Shown one piece after another: positions 52,024 through 61,901 of a stretch of DNA of 64,000 nt. The position numbers were made by a program, and so were the translations under genes. The stretch covers positions 4,712,001 through 4,776,000 of the forward strand of contig NZ_JAGPYQ010000001.1 in assembly GCF_018070025.1 (NCBI RefSeq), written 5' to 3'. Source of the stretch: Streptomyces liliiviolaceus. Its GTDB lineage: Bacteria; Actinomycetota; Actinomycetes; Streptomycetales; Streptomycetaceae. Within the stretch, counting starts at the first letter, position 1. Each line of letters begins with the position of its first letter. The notes under the pieces were generated by a model, which made no database searches, was not told where the DNA came from, and saw only the letters and a list, made by a program, of their open reading frames with translations.

Positions 52024-52454
52024 GCGTTCGCTCCGTTCTTCGGCAGCTCGCCGTACGCCTCGTCGGTGACGGGTTCGAGCCATTCGTTGCTGACGTCTTC
52101 ACCCGGGGTGATGAAGGCGACGTGGGAGAACCACGAGTCGGCCTTCGCGCCGTGCCAGTGCTTCGTGCCGGCCGGGACACGGATCACCGTTCCCGGCCCC
52201 AGGCTGACGGGGTCCTCGCCCTCGGCCTGGTACCAGCCGCTGCCCGCCGTGCACAGCAGGATCTGGTCCCCGCCGCCGGCCGTGCCGTGGTGGATGTGCC
52301 AGTTGTTACGGCAGCCCGGCTCGAAAGACACGTTGCTGACAGGGACGCTCCCCGAAGCGAGCGGAGCCAGGTAGCTCTGGCCGACGAAGTACGGGGCGAA
52401 GGCGTCGTTCTTCTCGCCGATCGGGAAGATCTGGTCGAATTCGGTGGCGGTCAT
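52020..52454 (-). CDS. Cupin domain protein
   Basis: 144 aa, ATG at 52454. Single-cupin barrel: NNWHIHHGTAGGGDQILLCTAGSGWYQ with two His and the later VIRVPAGTKHWHGAKADSWFSHVAF with another His pair, enough for a metal site. Similar cupins are paired with carboxymuconolactone-decarboxylase-like proteins (one is at 54575). Role probably in quinone or lactone metabolism, not proven. Confidence 0.88.
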   Translation of the reverse strand: MTATEFDQIFPIGEKNDAFAPYFVGQSYLAPLASGSVPVSNVSFEPGCRNNWHIHHGTAGGGDQILLCTAGSGWYQAEGEDPVSLGPGTVIRVPAGTKHWHGAKADSWFSHVAFITPGEDVSNEWLEPVTDEAYGELPKNGANA

Positions 52455-52496
52455 GTCGTTCGTTCTTTCCTTGTGCTGCTGATTCTGGCCTGGGGT

Positions 52497-52520
52497 GCTT
52501 CTGCTTCTGCTTCTGCTTCT
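52497..52520. repeat. Hexanucleotide repeat (GCTTCT)4
   Basis: Four perfect GCTTCT units in the 75-bp gap between the second aldo/keto reductase and the cupin gene. Perfect microsatellites are uncommon in this kind of DNA and prone to slippage. Confidence 0.85.
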
Positions 52521-52529
52521 GGTTTGGCC

Positions 52530-54420
<1,891 letters not shown>

Positions 54421-54574
54421 GACTCCACGCTAAGGCGCGATTCCACTGTGCGGGATGCCGGAGGGATGCCCTGTCAGTACCCCCTTCACCAGGGACTTCC
54501 TCGCCCGGCACGTCAAGCGGTGTCATCGACATCGCTGACTTCGCGCCTTCGACGCTCGACCGACGGAGGTCGAC

Positions 54575-54988
54575 GTGAAAGCCGAGCGCAAGAACCGACG
54601 CGGAATGGGAGAGAGCATGGCTGAGAACGCAGACACCGGCGGGACCGGCGGGACCGGCAGGACCGGCTGGACCGGCTGGACCGGCGGAAAGCATGCCTTC
54701 GGAGACTTCGCCCCGGGGCTGGTTCATTACACCGACAGGGTCCTCTTCGACGAGGTATGGGAGCGCGAGGACCTGTCCAAGCGGGACCGCAGCCTCGTCA
54801 CCATCGCCGCTCTGACCGCGCTCGGAAAGATGGACCAGCTGCAGTTCCACCTTGGCTTCGCCCGCCAGAACGGTGTCACCGACGAGGAACTGCAGGAGGC
54901 CCTGCTGCACCTGGCTTTCTACGCCGGCTGGCCCAACGGGATGGGGGCGACGGGGGTGCTGAAGCGCATCGTCGACGAGCGGGACTGA
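54575..54988 (+). CDS. Carboxymuconolactone decarboxylase family protein with Gly-Thr repeat
   Basis: 137 aa from GTG 54575 with GGAGG five bases upstream. The CMD domain occupies the C-terminal 95 residues: FAPGLVHYTDRVLFDEVWEREDLSKRDRSLVTIAALTAL, LQFHLGFARQNGVTDEELQEALLHLAFYAGWPN. Residues about 21-38 are a TGG/TGR/TGW tripeptide repeat encoded by a 9-bp tandem repeat. ATG codons at 54605 and 54617 could give proteins without part of the extension. Divergent from the XRE regulator. Confidence 0.85.
   Translation: MKAERKNRRGMGESMAENADTGGTGGTGRTGWTGWTGGKHAFGDFAPGLVHYTDRVLFDEVWEREDLSKRDRSLVTIAALTALGKMDQLQFHLGFARQNGVTDEELQEALLHLAFYAGWPNGMGATGVLKRIVDERD
54635..54688. repeat. Six 9-bp tandem repeats (ACCGGCNGG) in the CMD gene
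   Basis: Units at 54635, 54644, 54653, 54662, 54671 and 54680 keep ACCGGC and vary in the last codon (GGG, GGG, AGG, TGG, TGG, GGA). Unit size is a multiple of three, so copy number can change without breaking the gene. Confidence 0.9.
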
Positions 54989-55060
54989 GCCGGTGTCCGC
55001 GTGCTCGCCACTCTCGATCAACGCTGCGACCTGCGACTTAACTGTCGGTGGTTGTCAGCG

Positions 55061-55100
55061 TTGGTCGTCGCTGGTCGTCGTTGGTCGTCGTTGGGCGCCG
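55061..55100. repeat. Four 10-bp tandem repeats (TTGGTCGTCG)
   Basis: Non-coding units TTGGTCGTCG, CTGGTCGTCG, TTGGTCGTCG, TTGGGCGCCG, 48 bases before the left end of the IS at 55149. Confidence 0.85.
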
Positions 55101-55148
55101 CCGTGGCGTCCTCCCCTCACGAGGTGGCGGTCGACCTGCCTTGACTAA

Positions 55149-56033
55149 GAGGTCCTAACAAAGGCGTTGTGCGTGCCGGTGGGTGATGAGGCAGGTGGCG
55201 AGGCCGAGGAAAGCCTCGTGGATGTCGTCGCGTCGCTCCCAGCGGATCCGCAGGCGGCGGAAGCCGTGCAGCCAGGCAATCGTGCGCTCTACCACCCAGC
55301 GCAAAGAGCCCAGGCCGGATCCGTGTTCGACGCCTCGCTCGGCGATGACGGGGCGGATGCCGCGGGCCCAGAGCAGGCGCCGGTACTTTTCGTGGTCGTA
55401 GGCCCGGTCTGCGAGCAGGGCATCAGGTCTGCGTCGGGATCGGCCGACGACGCCGGATACCGCTGGGATCTTGTCCAGCAGTGGCAGCAACTGCGTGACG
55501 TCGTTGCGGTTTCCGCCGGTCAGCGACACCGCGAGCGGGATGCCCTGGGCGTCGGTGACGACGTGGTGCTTGCTGCCCGGCCGTGCGCGGTCGACCGGGC
55601 TGGGCCCGCTTTTGGGCCCCGCCGGGCCGCCCGCACGTGGGAGGAGTCGATCACCGCCCGCGACCAGTCCAGCTTCTTCGCCGCCCGCAGCTTCTTCAGC
55701 AGCACCAGATGCAGTGCGTCCCAGACCCCGGCCGCGTTCCAGGCGGCAAGGCGCCGCCAGCACGTCATGCCCGAGCCGAAGCCCAGCTCCTGGGGCAGGT
55801 ACTCCCACTGGATGCCGGTATGCAGCACGAACAGGATCCCGCACAGCGCCTGCCGGTCCGGCACCCGCGGTCTGCCCTCGACCAGCTTCTGTGCCGGCTC
55901 GGGCAGCAACGGCTCAATCAGCGACCACAGTTCATCCGACACGATCCACGGCCGCGACTCACGCTTCGCCACGACAAGACCAACGAACGATCAAGCCGAT
56001 AGTCACACGATCATCAGCTTCTGTTAGGGCCTC
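55149..56033. mobile_element. IS5 family element (IS1031-like), TAA target duplication
   Basis: 885 bp. Ends GAGGTCCTAACAAAGGC and GAGGCCCTAACAGAAGC (complement of the right end) match at 14 of 17. TAA at 55146-55148 and 56034-56036 is the likely TNA-type duplication; flanking bases also agree as CTAAG. The right end lies at the 3' end of a DUF2238 gene. Confidence 0.82.
55155..55972 (-). CDS. IS5 family transposase (two frames, A4 slippage site)
   Basis: First frame from ATG 55972: WIVSDELWSLIEPLLPEPAQK, LHTGIQWEYLPQELGFGSGMTCWRRLAAW, and AVIDSSHVRAARRGPK with the first Asp. At the CCCAAAAGCGGG run the second frame takes over: SGPSPVDRARPGSKHHVVTDAQG, LLADRAYDHEKYRRLLWARGI (Asp), RWVVERTIAWLHGFRRLRIRWERR (Glu). 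Frameshifting is normal in this group, so the enzyme may be active. Confidence 0.88.
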
Positions 56034-56685
56034 TAAGACGGGCAAGGGCGCGGTCATGGGCACGGCTCAGGAGCAGCAGGGCGCAGGTGGCGCCGATCAG
56101 GGCGCAGAACATGTCCCACTGGGTGTCCCAGACGTCTCCCTGCGTGCCCAGGAAAGCGTCCGAGGCCTCGCCTCCGGTGACCGCCGCGAGCCATTCCAGC
56201 ATCTCGAACACGGCGCTGAAGGCGAGGCAGGCGCAGACCGTGAGCGGGGCGAGCCAGCGGTTGCCGCGCAGCGGGGATGTGCGGACGAGGAGTTCGCGTA
56301 CCAGGATGGCCGGGACGAAGCCCTGCATGAGGTGGCCGAAGCGGTCGTAGGGGTTGCGGTCCCATCCGAGCCAGTCGCGCACCCAGTCCCCTGCGGGCAC
56401 CTCCGCGTAGGTGTAGTGGCCTCCCACGATGAGGACCAGGGCGTGCGCCGCCAGCAGAGCGCACAGCAGACCGCTCAGCGGGAAGCGGTGGCGCAGCAGG
56501 ATCGCCAGCGGCAGGCCCGCCATCACCCACACCGTCTCCAGCAGCCAGGTCGTCGGATCGGCCGCGCCGAACCTCGACACGACGAGCGCCGCGGTCACCG
56601 CGACGGCCAGGGCTGCCGGCAGACGACGCCGGGGCGGCAACCCCGCATCCAGCGTCGGAGCGGGGGCGGGGTGGATGGCGGTCAT
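56014..56685 (-). CDS. DUF2238 membrane protein, 3' end replaced by IS sequence
   Basis: 223 aa, ATG at 56685 with GAGGAG six bases upstream. About six hydrophobic helices and the family motif DRFGHLMQGFVPAILVRELLVRTSPLRGNRW, FEMLEWLAAVTGG, FLGTQGDVWDTQWDMFCALIGA (YjdF type). The last six residues and the stop come from the inverted repeat of the neighbouring IS, so the original C-terminus is cut just after the final helix. Probably still functional. Role unknown. Confidence 0.85.
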   Translation of the reverse strand: MTAIHPAPAPTLDAGLPPRRRLPAALAVAVTAALVVSRFGAADPTTWLLETVWVMAGLPLAILLRHRFPLSGLLCALLAAHALVLIVGGHYTYAEVPAGDWVRDWLGWDRNPYDRFGHLMQGFVPAILVRELLVRTSPLRGNRWLAPLTVCACLAFSAVFEMLEWLAAVTGGEASDAFLGTQGDVWDTQWDMFCALIGATCALLLLSRAHDRALARLRGPNRS

Positions 56686-57198
56686 GGACTGCTCCTCGTA
56701 TTCAGGGCGGGCCCTCACTATCGGGCCAGCCCACGAGCGCTTTCATGAGTACGTGTACTCAGACCACCGCGTTGCACCGCCCCGGTCGGAGTGAGTGATG
56801 GCGGAAGGCAATCGGTGCGGGAGGCGGCGCGCCCTCTTCCACGGCCTCGGCGTGGGAGCGTTGTTGCCCCTGCCGGGAGACAACGTACGAAAGCCGACGC
56901 ATACGGTGCCGGGTCCTCTTCTTTTGCCTGGACGTCCGAGGGATTCAACGACTCGGGCGAGGAGACTGGCGTCCGTTCGATCGCCCACACGCTGTTCCTC
57001 GGCAAGGAGCATCTCGCTCCGTTCGCCATCACAGAGGTTGGGATCCCCGCGCAGACCGCGCGGACATCGCGTCGTTCGGAACCGCCGTATCCCTGCGCAG
57101 ACAGGACGACGCAGCTGCCAACGGCACGGCGTTCGCTTGCTTCATCGACATCACAGCGGGTAACAGAGCGGTCTACGGGGAGATCTGGAGGGCGCAGA
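56686..57198. other. 513-base region holding only coding scraps
   Basis: No intact gene. A plus-strand stretch at about 56890-57160 looks like decayed coding sequence, listed separately. Palindromes or RNA genes were not seen. Confidence 0.4.
56890..57160 (+). pseudogene. Possible decayed glycoside-hydrolase-like segment
   Basis: One frame reads SSSFAWTSEGFNDSGEETG then LFLGKEHLAPFAITEVGIPAQTA; a frame change near 57060 continues DIASFGTAVSLRRQDDAA and FIDITAGNRAVYGE. The phrase PFAITEVGIPA resembles the acid/base region of clan A glycosidases (WITEFGxP). Evidence is only compositional and by memory; it may be something else. Confidence 0.25.
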
Positions 57199-57573
57199 AT
57201 GTCGGGCAGCAAACAGCAGATCGCACTGGTCACGCCGGTGGCCGCAGAGGTTCAGCAAGAAGCTCATGCCTTCGTGGCGGACGGGCGCGAGGCCAAGGCC
57301 GTGAAATGCCTGCGCAAGGCAACCGGTCTCGGCCTGCCCGAAGCGCAGGCTGCACTCCAACTGCTCCGCTCCGGCAAGGCTCTGCCTGTCGACTACCCCC
57401 AGGCTCTGGAAAACCTGGAGGCACTGGACTCGGACCTGATGGGCGAGTTGGCCTCTCTGCTCGCCGAGGGCCACAGCGTGAAAGCCGTCAAAGTGCTACG
57501 CGAACGTATGGACCTCAGCTTGACCAGCGGCTACCGCCTGGTCAAACAGCTGGAGGATCGCGAAGCCAGCTGA
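57199..57573 (+). CDS. Protein with two ribosomal L7/L12 C-terminal-like units
   Basis: 124 aa, ATG at 57199 with GGAGGG upstream. The helix-turn pattern DGREAKAVKCLRKATGLGLPEAQAALQLL recurs as EGHSVKAVKVLRERMDLSLTSGYRLVKQL, each like the KxxVIKxVREITGLGLKEAKxLV core of bL12. Proteins with such units occur outside ribosomes in Streptomyces with unknown roles. Soluble, no operon partner. Confidence 0.7.
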   Translation: MSGSKQQIALVTPVAAEVQQEAHAFVADGREAKAVKCLRKATGLGLPEAQAALQLLRSGKALPVDYPQALENLEALDSDLMGELASLLAEGHSVKAVKVLRERMDLSLTSGYRLVKQLEDREAS

Positions 57574-57692
57574 TTCAGTCCAGCGCAAACGTAGCCGTGC
57601 GCCTGGAACAGCCCCGTGCCGCAGGCATCCCCAGACCCCGGCCCGGGAGCGGTCCGACGGCAAGGACCCGCTCAACGACCGGTACGTGCGCA

Positions 57693-58523
57693 TCAGCCGG
57701 TGAGGGTCTGGGTCCCTATCACCGACAGGAGTGCGAGGCGTTCGGCGTCCTCGGTGCCGGGCTTGGCGGTGTAGACCATGATCCGCAGATGATTCCCAGC
57801 GACGTGGAGGACGTCGCAGTCCAGGGTGAGCGTGCCGACGGTGGGATGGTCGATGGTCTTGCGGCTCGACTGGTGCTCGGCGCTCACGCCGGACTGCCAG
57901 AGTTCGCCGAACAGAGCGCTACGGCGCTGCAGTTGGACGACCAGGTCGGTGAGTGCGGCGTCCTGCGGATACAGGGCGCTGGTGCGGCGGAGGTCGGCGG
58001 CCAGCAGCCGCTGCAGTGCCCCGTTGGACTCCGGGGTCTGGCGCACGCGCGTGGTGGAGGTGACGAACGCTCGCCACGCGGCGTTGAGGTCCGGCCCGGA
58101 CCACGCTCCTATCAGCGCGGTGTACAGCGGGTTGGCCAGCAGCTGGGTCCACGTGGCGTCGTAGACCGCGACGGGCGTGGAGTCCAGGCGGTCCAGGATG
58201 CGGTGGACGCCGGGGGTGATGTGACGGGGCACGGTGCCAGGTCCGGGCACGGCGAGGCCGGCGAGCCGGAACAGGTGCTCGCGTTCACCGTTCTCCAGCC
58301 GCAGGGCGCGGGCGAGCGATTCGATGATCTGCGGGGAGGGGTTGCGAGCGCGTCCCTGTTCGAGGCGGATGATGTAGTCCGCGGAGATCCCGGCGAGCTG
58401 GGACAGCTCTTCGCGCCGCAGTCCGGGGGTACGCCTGCGGCCACCGCCGGGAAGTCCGGCTTGGTCAGGGGTGACTCGGTTGCGCCAGGCCTGCAGGGCT
58501 CCGCCGAGTTCGGTGGTGGGCAT
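57693..58523 (-). CDS. XRE family regulator with MmyB-like ligand domain (second copy type)
   Basis: 276 aa, ATG at 58523. LGGALQAWRNRVTPDQAGLP, RRTPGLRREELSQLAGISADYIIRLEQGRARNPSPQIIESLARALRL, then the MmyB-type C-terminus (VYDATWTQLLANPLYTALIG, VGTLTLDCDVLHVAGNHLRIMVYTAKPGTEDAERL). Divergent from a beta-hydroxyacid dehydrogenase-like gene 85 bp away, its likely target. Same architecture as the protein at 53527 but clearly different sequence. Confidence 0.93.
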   Translation of the reverse strand: MPTTELGGALQAWRNRVTPDQAGLPGGGRRRTPGLRREELSQLAGISADYIIRLEQGRARNPSPQIIESLARALRLENGEREHLFRLAGLAVPGPGTVPRHITPGVHRILDRLDSTPVAVYDATWTQLLANPLYTALIGAWSGPDLNAAWRAFVTSTTRVRQTPESNGALQRLLAADLRRTSALYPQDAALTDLVVQLQRRSALFGELWQSGVSAEHQSSRKTIDHPTVGTLTLDCDVLHVAGNHLRIMVYTAKPGTEDAERLALLSVIGTQTLTG

Positions 58524-58608
58524 ATCGCCATAGTGACAGAGAGCGCTTTTATCTAGCCTGGTACTGGTAATCCCAGGAAAGCGGGTCTACTGCCTATTCA
58601 TCCGAATA

Positions 58609-59475
58609 GTGAGGACGCTGGGTTTCGTGAACGGAACCACAGCGCCCAAGAACACTCCCGTCGTCGGGTTCATCGGCCTGGGCGACCAGGGTCTGCCGAT
58701 GGCCAGCGCCGTGGCGGAAGCCGGCTTCGCCCTGCGGGTCTGGGCTCGGCGCCCCGCCTCCCTGGAGCCCCTGGCAGGGATCCCGCACCAGGCGGCGGAC
58801 TCGGTGGAGGACTTGGCGGCCTCGTGTGACGTCGTCGCCCTGTGCGTGGGCACGGACGAGGACGTCGAGCGGCTCATCGCCCAGATGCTGCCGCACCTGC
58901 GCAGCGGGGCCATCGTCGTCAACCACGGCACCGGCGTCCCGGCCATCGCCACCCGTCTGGCCGAGCAGTGCGTGGCCCGGCAGGTCGCGGTGCTGGACGC
59001 GCCGGTCAGCGGCGGCCGTACGGCGGCCGAGAAGAAGCGGCTGACCTGCATGGTCGGCGGGCCCGACGCGGCGTTCGAGCAGTGCCGCCCGGTGTTCGAG
59101 GCGTTCTCCGCGCACGTCGTGCACCTCGGGCAGACCGGTGCGGGGCAGACGGCGAAGCTGTTCAACAACGCGCTGTTGATGCTCAACCAGCGTTCCATCG
59201 CCGACATCATCGCCCTTGTCGACCAGCTGGATCTTGACCTCCTCTCGCTGCTGGACGTGCTCAAACTCGCCAGCGGCGCCAGCGCCGCGCTGAGCCTGCT
59301 GAACACCATGGTCCGGACCGACAACGTCGAGCACCTGTCCAAGGTGGAAGCGCTGGACATGGAGTTGTTCGACCAGGCCATGCGCGATGCCGGCATCCGA
59401 GCCGAGGAGGTCACCGAGCGGGGCCTGTCCGGGGCCCGCAGCCTGCCCGCGCTACTGACACGCCTCAACGGCTGA
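58609..59475 (+). CDS. Beta-hydroxyacid dehydrogenase/imine reductase family enzyme
   Basis: 288 aa from GTG 58609; GTG 58627 (282 aa) is also possible and neither has a strong ribosome site. NAD(P) motif VGFIGLGDQGLPMASAVAEAGF, substrate motif DAPVSGGRTAAE, and catalytic-region GAGQTAKLFNNALLMLN with the conserved Lys. Related to 3-hydroxyisobutyrate and tartronate-semialdehyde reductases. Substrate unknown. Followed closely by a SnoaL-like remnant and an SDR. Confidence 0.88.
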   Translation: MRTLGFVNGTTAPKNTPVVGFIGLGDQGLPMASAVAEAGFALRVWARRPASLEPLAGIPHQAADSVEDLAASCDVVALCVGTDEDVERLIAQMLPHLRSGAIVVNHGTGVPAIATRLAEQCVARQVAVLDAPVSGGRTAAEKKRLTCMVGGPDAAFEQCRPVFEAFSAHVVHLGQTGAGQTAKLFNNALLMLNQRSIADIIALVDQLDLDLLSLLDVLKLASGASAALSLLNTMVRTDNVEHLSKVEALDMELFDQAMRDAGIRAEEVTERGLSGARSLPALLTRLNG

Positions 59476-59482
59476 GGCCGGC

Positions 59483-59741
59483 ATGAAAAGCATCAGCGCC
59501 GTACACCGGGTGGGCCCGCCCGCCGTCCACGTGGCGGGCGACCGCGCGTTGGCCGAACTGGCCCACTACCAGCCCCCCACTACCAGCCCCCCCTACCGGT
59601 TCCAGTCCTGGTTCCTCGACCGCCAGGGCTACCCCCCCGGACGGCGACAACCTGGGCGCCGACCAGCCCGACCGCGTCGCCGCGCAATACCGCAGCGAGT
59701 TCGCCTGGCTGCACCGCACCCCCACCGACCCGGCCGCCTGA
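59483..59741 (+). pseudogene. SnoaL/NTF2-like gene, internally deleted and frameshifted
   Basis: ATG at 59483 opens MKSISAVHRVGPPAVHVAGDRALAEL, resembling the middle of SnoaL-like proteins; the expected central 60 or so residues are absent. YRFQSWFLDRQGY matches the C-terminal part, then a run of seven C at 59631-59638 shifts the frame, after which DNLGADQPDRVAAQYRSEFAWLH follows in the correct frame to TGA 59741. Two lesions make it non-functional. Confidence 0.6.
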
Positions 59742-59764
59742 GCCGAGTCTTCGAAAGGACTCTC

Positions 59765-60541
59765 ATGACCAAGCTCGCACTCGTCACCGGCGCGACCTCC
59801 GGCATCGGCAAGGCGTTCGCGGAGCGCTTCGCCGCCGACGGCTACGACCTGATCATCGTCGGCCGCCGCCAGGAGCGCCTCCAGGAGTTCGCCTCCGCCC
59901 ACCCCGACACCACCGTGCGCACCGTCACCGCCGACCTGGCCACCACCGAGGGCATCAACACCCTCGCGGAGATCTGCGCCACCGAGCCGCTGGACATGCT
60001 CGTCAACAACGCCGGCGTCTCCCACTACATGCCGCTGGCCGACCTGCCCGCCGACAAGGCCCAGGAGCTCGTCAGCGTCAAGGTCCTCGCCCCCACCCAG
60101 CTCATGCGCGCCGCGGTGGGCCCCATGCAGCAGCGCGGAACGGGCACCATCCTCAACGTCGCCGGCATGATCGCCTTCTCCGGCCCCGCCGACAGCAGCG
60201 TCATGCCCCGCCGCGCCGTGTACGCCGGGACGCTGGCCTACCTGGTCGCCATGACCCAGACCCTCGCAGCCGAGGTCGAGGGCTCCGGCGTCACCGTCGG
60301 GGTGGTCTGCCCGGGCGTTGTGGCCACCGAGTTCCACTCCTCGCAGGGCCTGGACATGAGCGCCGTTCCCCGCATGAGCGCCGACGACCTCGTCACCGGC
60401 GCCCTACGCGGCCTGGACCTGGGCGAGATCGTCAGCGCCCCCGGCGTCGAGGACCACCAGCTCCTCCAGGACGTGTTCACCGCCGACCTCGCCGCCTTCA
60501 GCGGCCAGTCTCCGGCTCTCGCCACCCGCTACACCAAGTAA
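59765..60541 (+). CDS. Short-chain dehydrogenase/reductase
   Basis: 258 aa, ATG at 59765 with GAAAGGA six bases upstream. VTGATSGIGKAFAERFAADG, VGRRQERL (NADP-type Arg pair), NNAGVSHY, NVAGMIAFSG; the usual YxxxK is VYAGTLAYL, so the Lys is replaced by Leu (YAGTL). That change in the active site is unusual and may indicate altered or lost catalysis. Follows the SnoaL remnant in the same direction. Confidence 0.85.
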   Translation: MTKLALVTGATSGIGKAFAERFAADGYDLIIVGRRQERLQEFASAHPDTTVRTVTADLATTEGINTLAEICATEPLDMLVNNAGVSHYMPLADLPADKAQELVSVKVLAPTQLMRAAVGPMQQRGTGTILNVAGMIAFSGPADSSVMPRRAVYAGTLAYLVAMTQTLAAEVEGSGVTVGVVCPGVVATEFHSSQGLDMSAVPRMSADDLVTGALRGLDLGEIVSAPGVEDHQLLQDVFTADLAAFSGQSPALATRYTK

Positions 60542-60755
60542 CAGCACCATCCGGCCCGTTGGCTGGAGAGCGCGCAGCGCCACCGCGCGCCACCGGTTAC
60601 CGGCTCCCTCCTCGCTGGACCAGGGAAACGGGGGTCCCCCACATCCAGCGAATGCCGTCACGACTGCGATGGCACCGTTTTGCAGAAAACCGAGAACATC
60701 ACTGTTCGCGCCGGGCCTGAGCGCCATCGGCGCCCTTGGCTGAAAGGTAGATCCC

Positions 60756-61517
60756 GTGGATCTCTCCAACCGCACCGTGCTCATCGTCGGCGGAACCTCA
60801 GGCATCGGGCGAGAACTGGCCCGGCGGTTCGCTGCGGCAGGCAGCACCGTGGCCGTTGGCGGCCGCAGTCCAGAGGCACTCTCGAAACTCGCCGGGGAAG
60901 GTTTCGGCACGTTCGATATCGACGTCACGGACAGTACCTCCGTCGCGTCCGCTCGTGATGCCGTGCTCGCCCGCTACCCCGAGCTGGACACCGTAGTGAC
61001 CATGTCGGGGGTCATGCTCCCGGAGGACCTTCGCCACCCGGCGCACTTCGAGGTGGCAGAGACGACGATCGACACCAACCTGCTCGGCACCATCCGAGTC
61101 ATCGACGCCTTCACCCCCCACCTGGTCCAGCGGGGCACCGGCACCTTCATCACCGTCACCTCCGGAATCGCCTTCCTGCCGTTCCCGCCCATGCCCAGTT
61201 ACGCCGCCTCGAAGGCCGCAGTGCACGCCTACTCCGAGGCACTGCGCGCGCAGCTCGACGGCACCGGTGTCGGGGTCGTCGAGCTCGTTCCCCCGGCCGT
61301 CGCCACAGCAAGCCAGGAAATGGTCAACCCGCACGCGCTGCCGCTCGACGACTTCGCCACCGAGGTCATGCACCTGCTCTCGGAGAACCCCACCCCTCAC
61401 GAAATCCTCGTGAAGGGCGTCCTCATGCACCGCTGGGCCGAACGCGACGGCACCTACGACGACCTCGTCGCACAGCGCTCCCAGGCCCTGGCCATGCTCC
61501 CCGGCCGCGAAGGCTGA
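60756..61517 (+). CDS. Short-chain dehydrogenase/reductase (DltE-like)
   Basis: 253 aa, GTG at 60756 with GAAAGG upstream. VGGTSGIGRELARRFAAAGSTVAVGGRSPE, MSGVMLPED in place of NNAG, TVTSGIAFLP (Ser), SYAASKAAVHAYSEALRAQL (Tyr, Lys) and LVPPAVAT. The catalytic Ser-Tyr-Lys is complete. Oxidoreductase of unknown substrate, last of the rightward group behind the second XRE regulator. Confidence 0.9.
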   Translation: MDLSNRTVLIVGGTSGIGRELARRFAAAGSTVAVGGRSPEALSKLAGEGFGTFDIDVTDSTSVASARDAVLARYPELDTVVTMSGVMLPEDLRHPAHFEVAETTIDTNLLGTIRVIDAFTPHLVQRGTGTFITVTSGIAFLPFPPMPSYAASKAAVHAYSEALRAQLDGTGVGVVELVPPAVATASQEMVNPHALPLDDFATEVMHLLSENPTPHEILVKGVLMHRWAERDGTYDDLVAQRSQALAMLPGREG

Positions 61518-61901
61518 CGCTTCTCCCCCACCGACAGCCTCCTCGCTCATCGCCACCCGCACCCCGCAAGCCCTCACCGGCCAACGATTGAAGGAGGCGG
61601 GGATCAGTCTGGGTCCGGTCGAGGGCGTTGATGGCCTGGGTGGTGATGTGCTCCAGGACCGAGTCGCCTTGGCGTACGAGGCTGTCGGCCTTCGGAGTGC
61701 GAGGAATGGCCCGGGTGCGCCGGTCGTGGCTGCCGGTACGAACGGTGGTCATCCTTTTCCTGCGCAGTCGGCTGAGAGGTCGGCTGGTGAACGACTCACC
61801 CGTGCCAAGACCCATCACGCCGAACGCCGCGATGCTGCCAACAGCTACGTACTGCCGGAAGCCGTCGTCGAACTGGGTGTCGTGCACATCAGGCCCACCG
61901 G
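61518..61901. other. 384-base region without a supported gene
   Basis: Open frames exist on both strands (a minus-strand one starts HDTQFDDGFRQY) but none has a ribosome site and a family resemblance together. Convergent genes flank it, so terminators are expected; no long hairpin seen. Confidence 0.4.

Noticed and set aside
61423..61887. 154-aa minus-strand frame as a transposase or regulator
   Set aside because: Overlaps the SDR 3' end, no ribosome site and no domain recognised.
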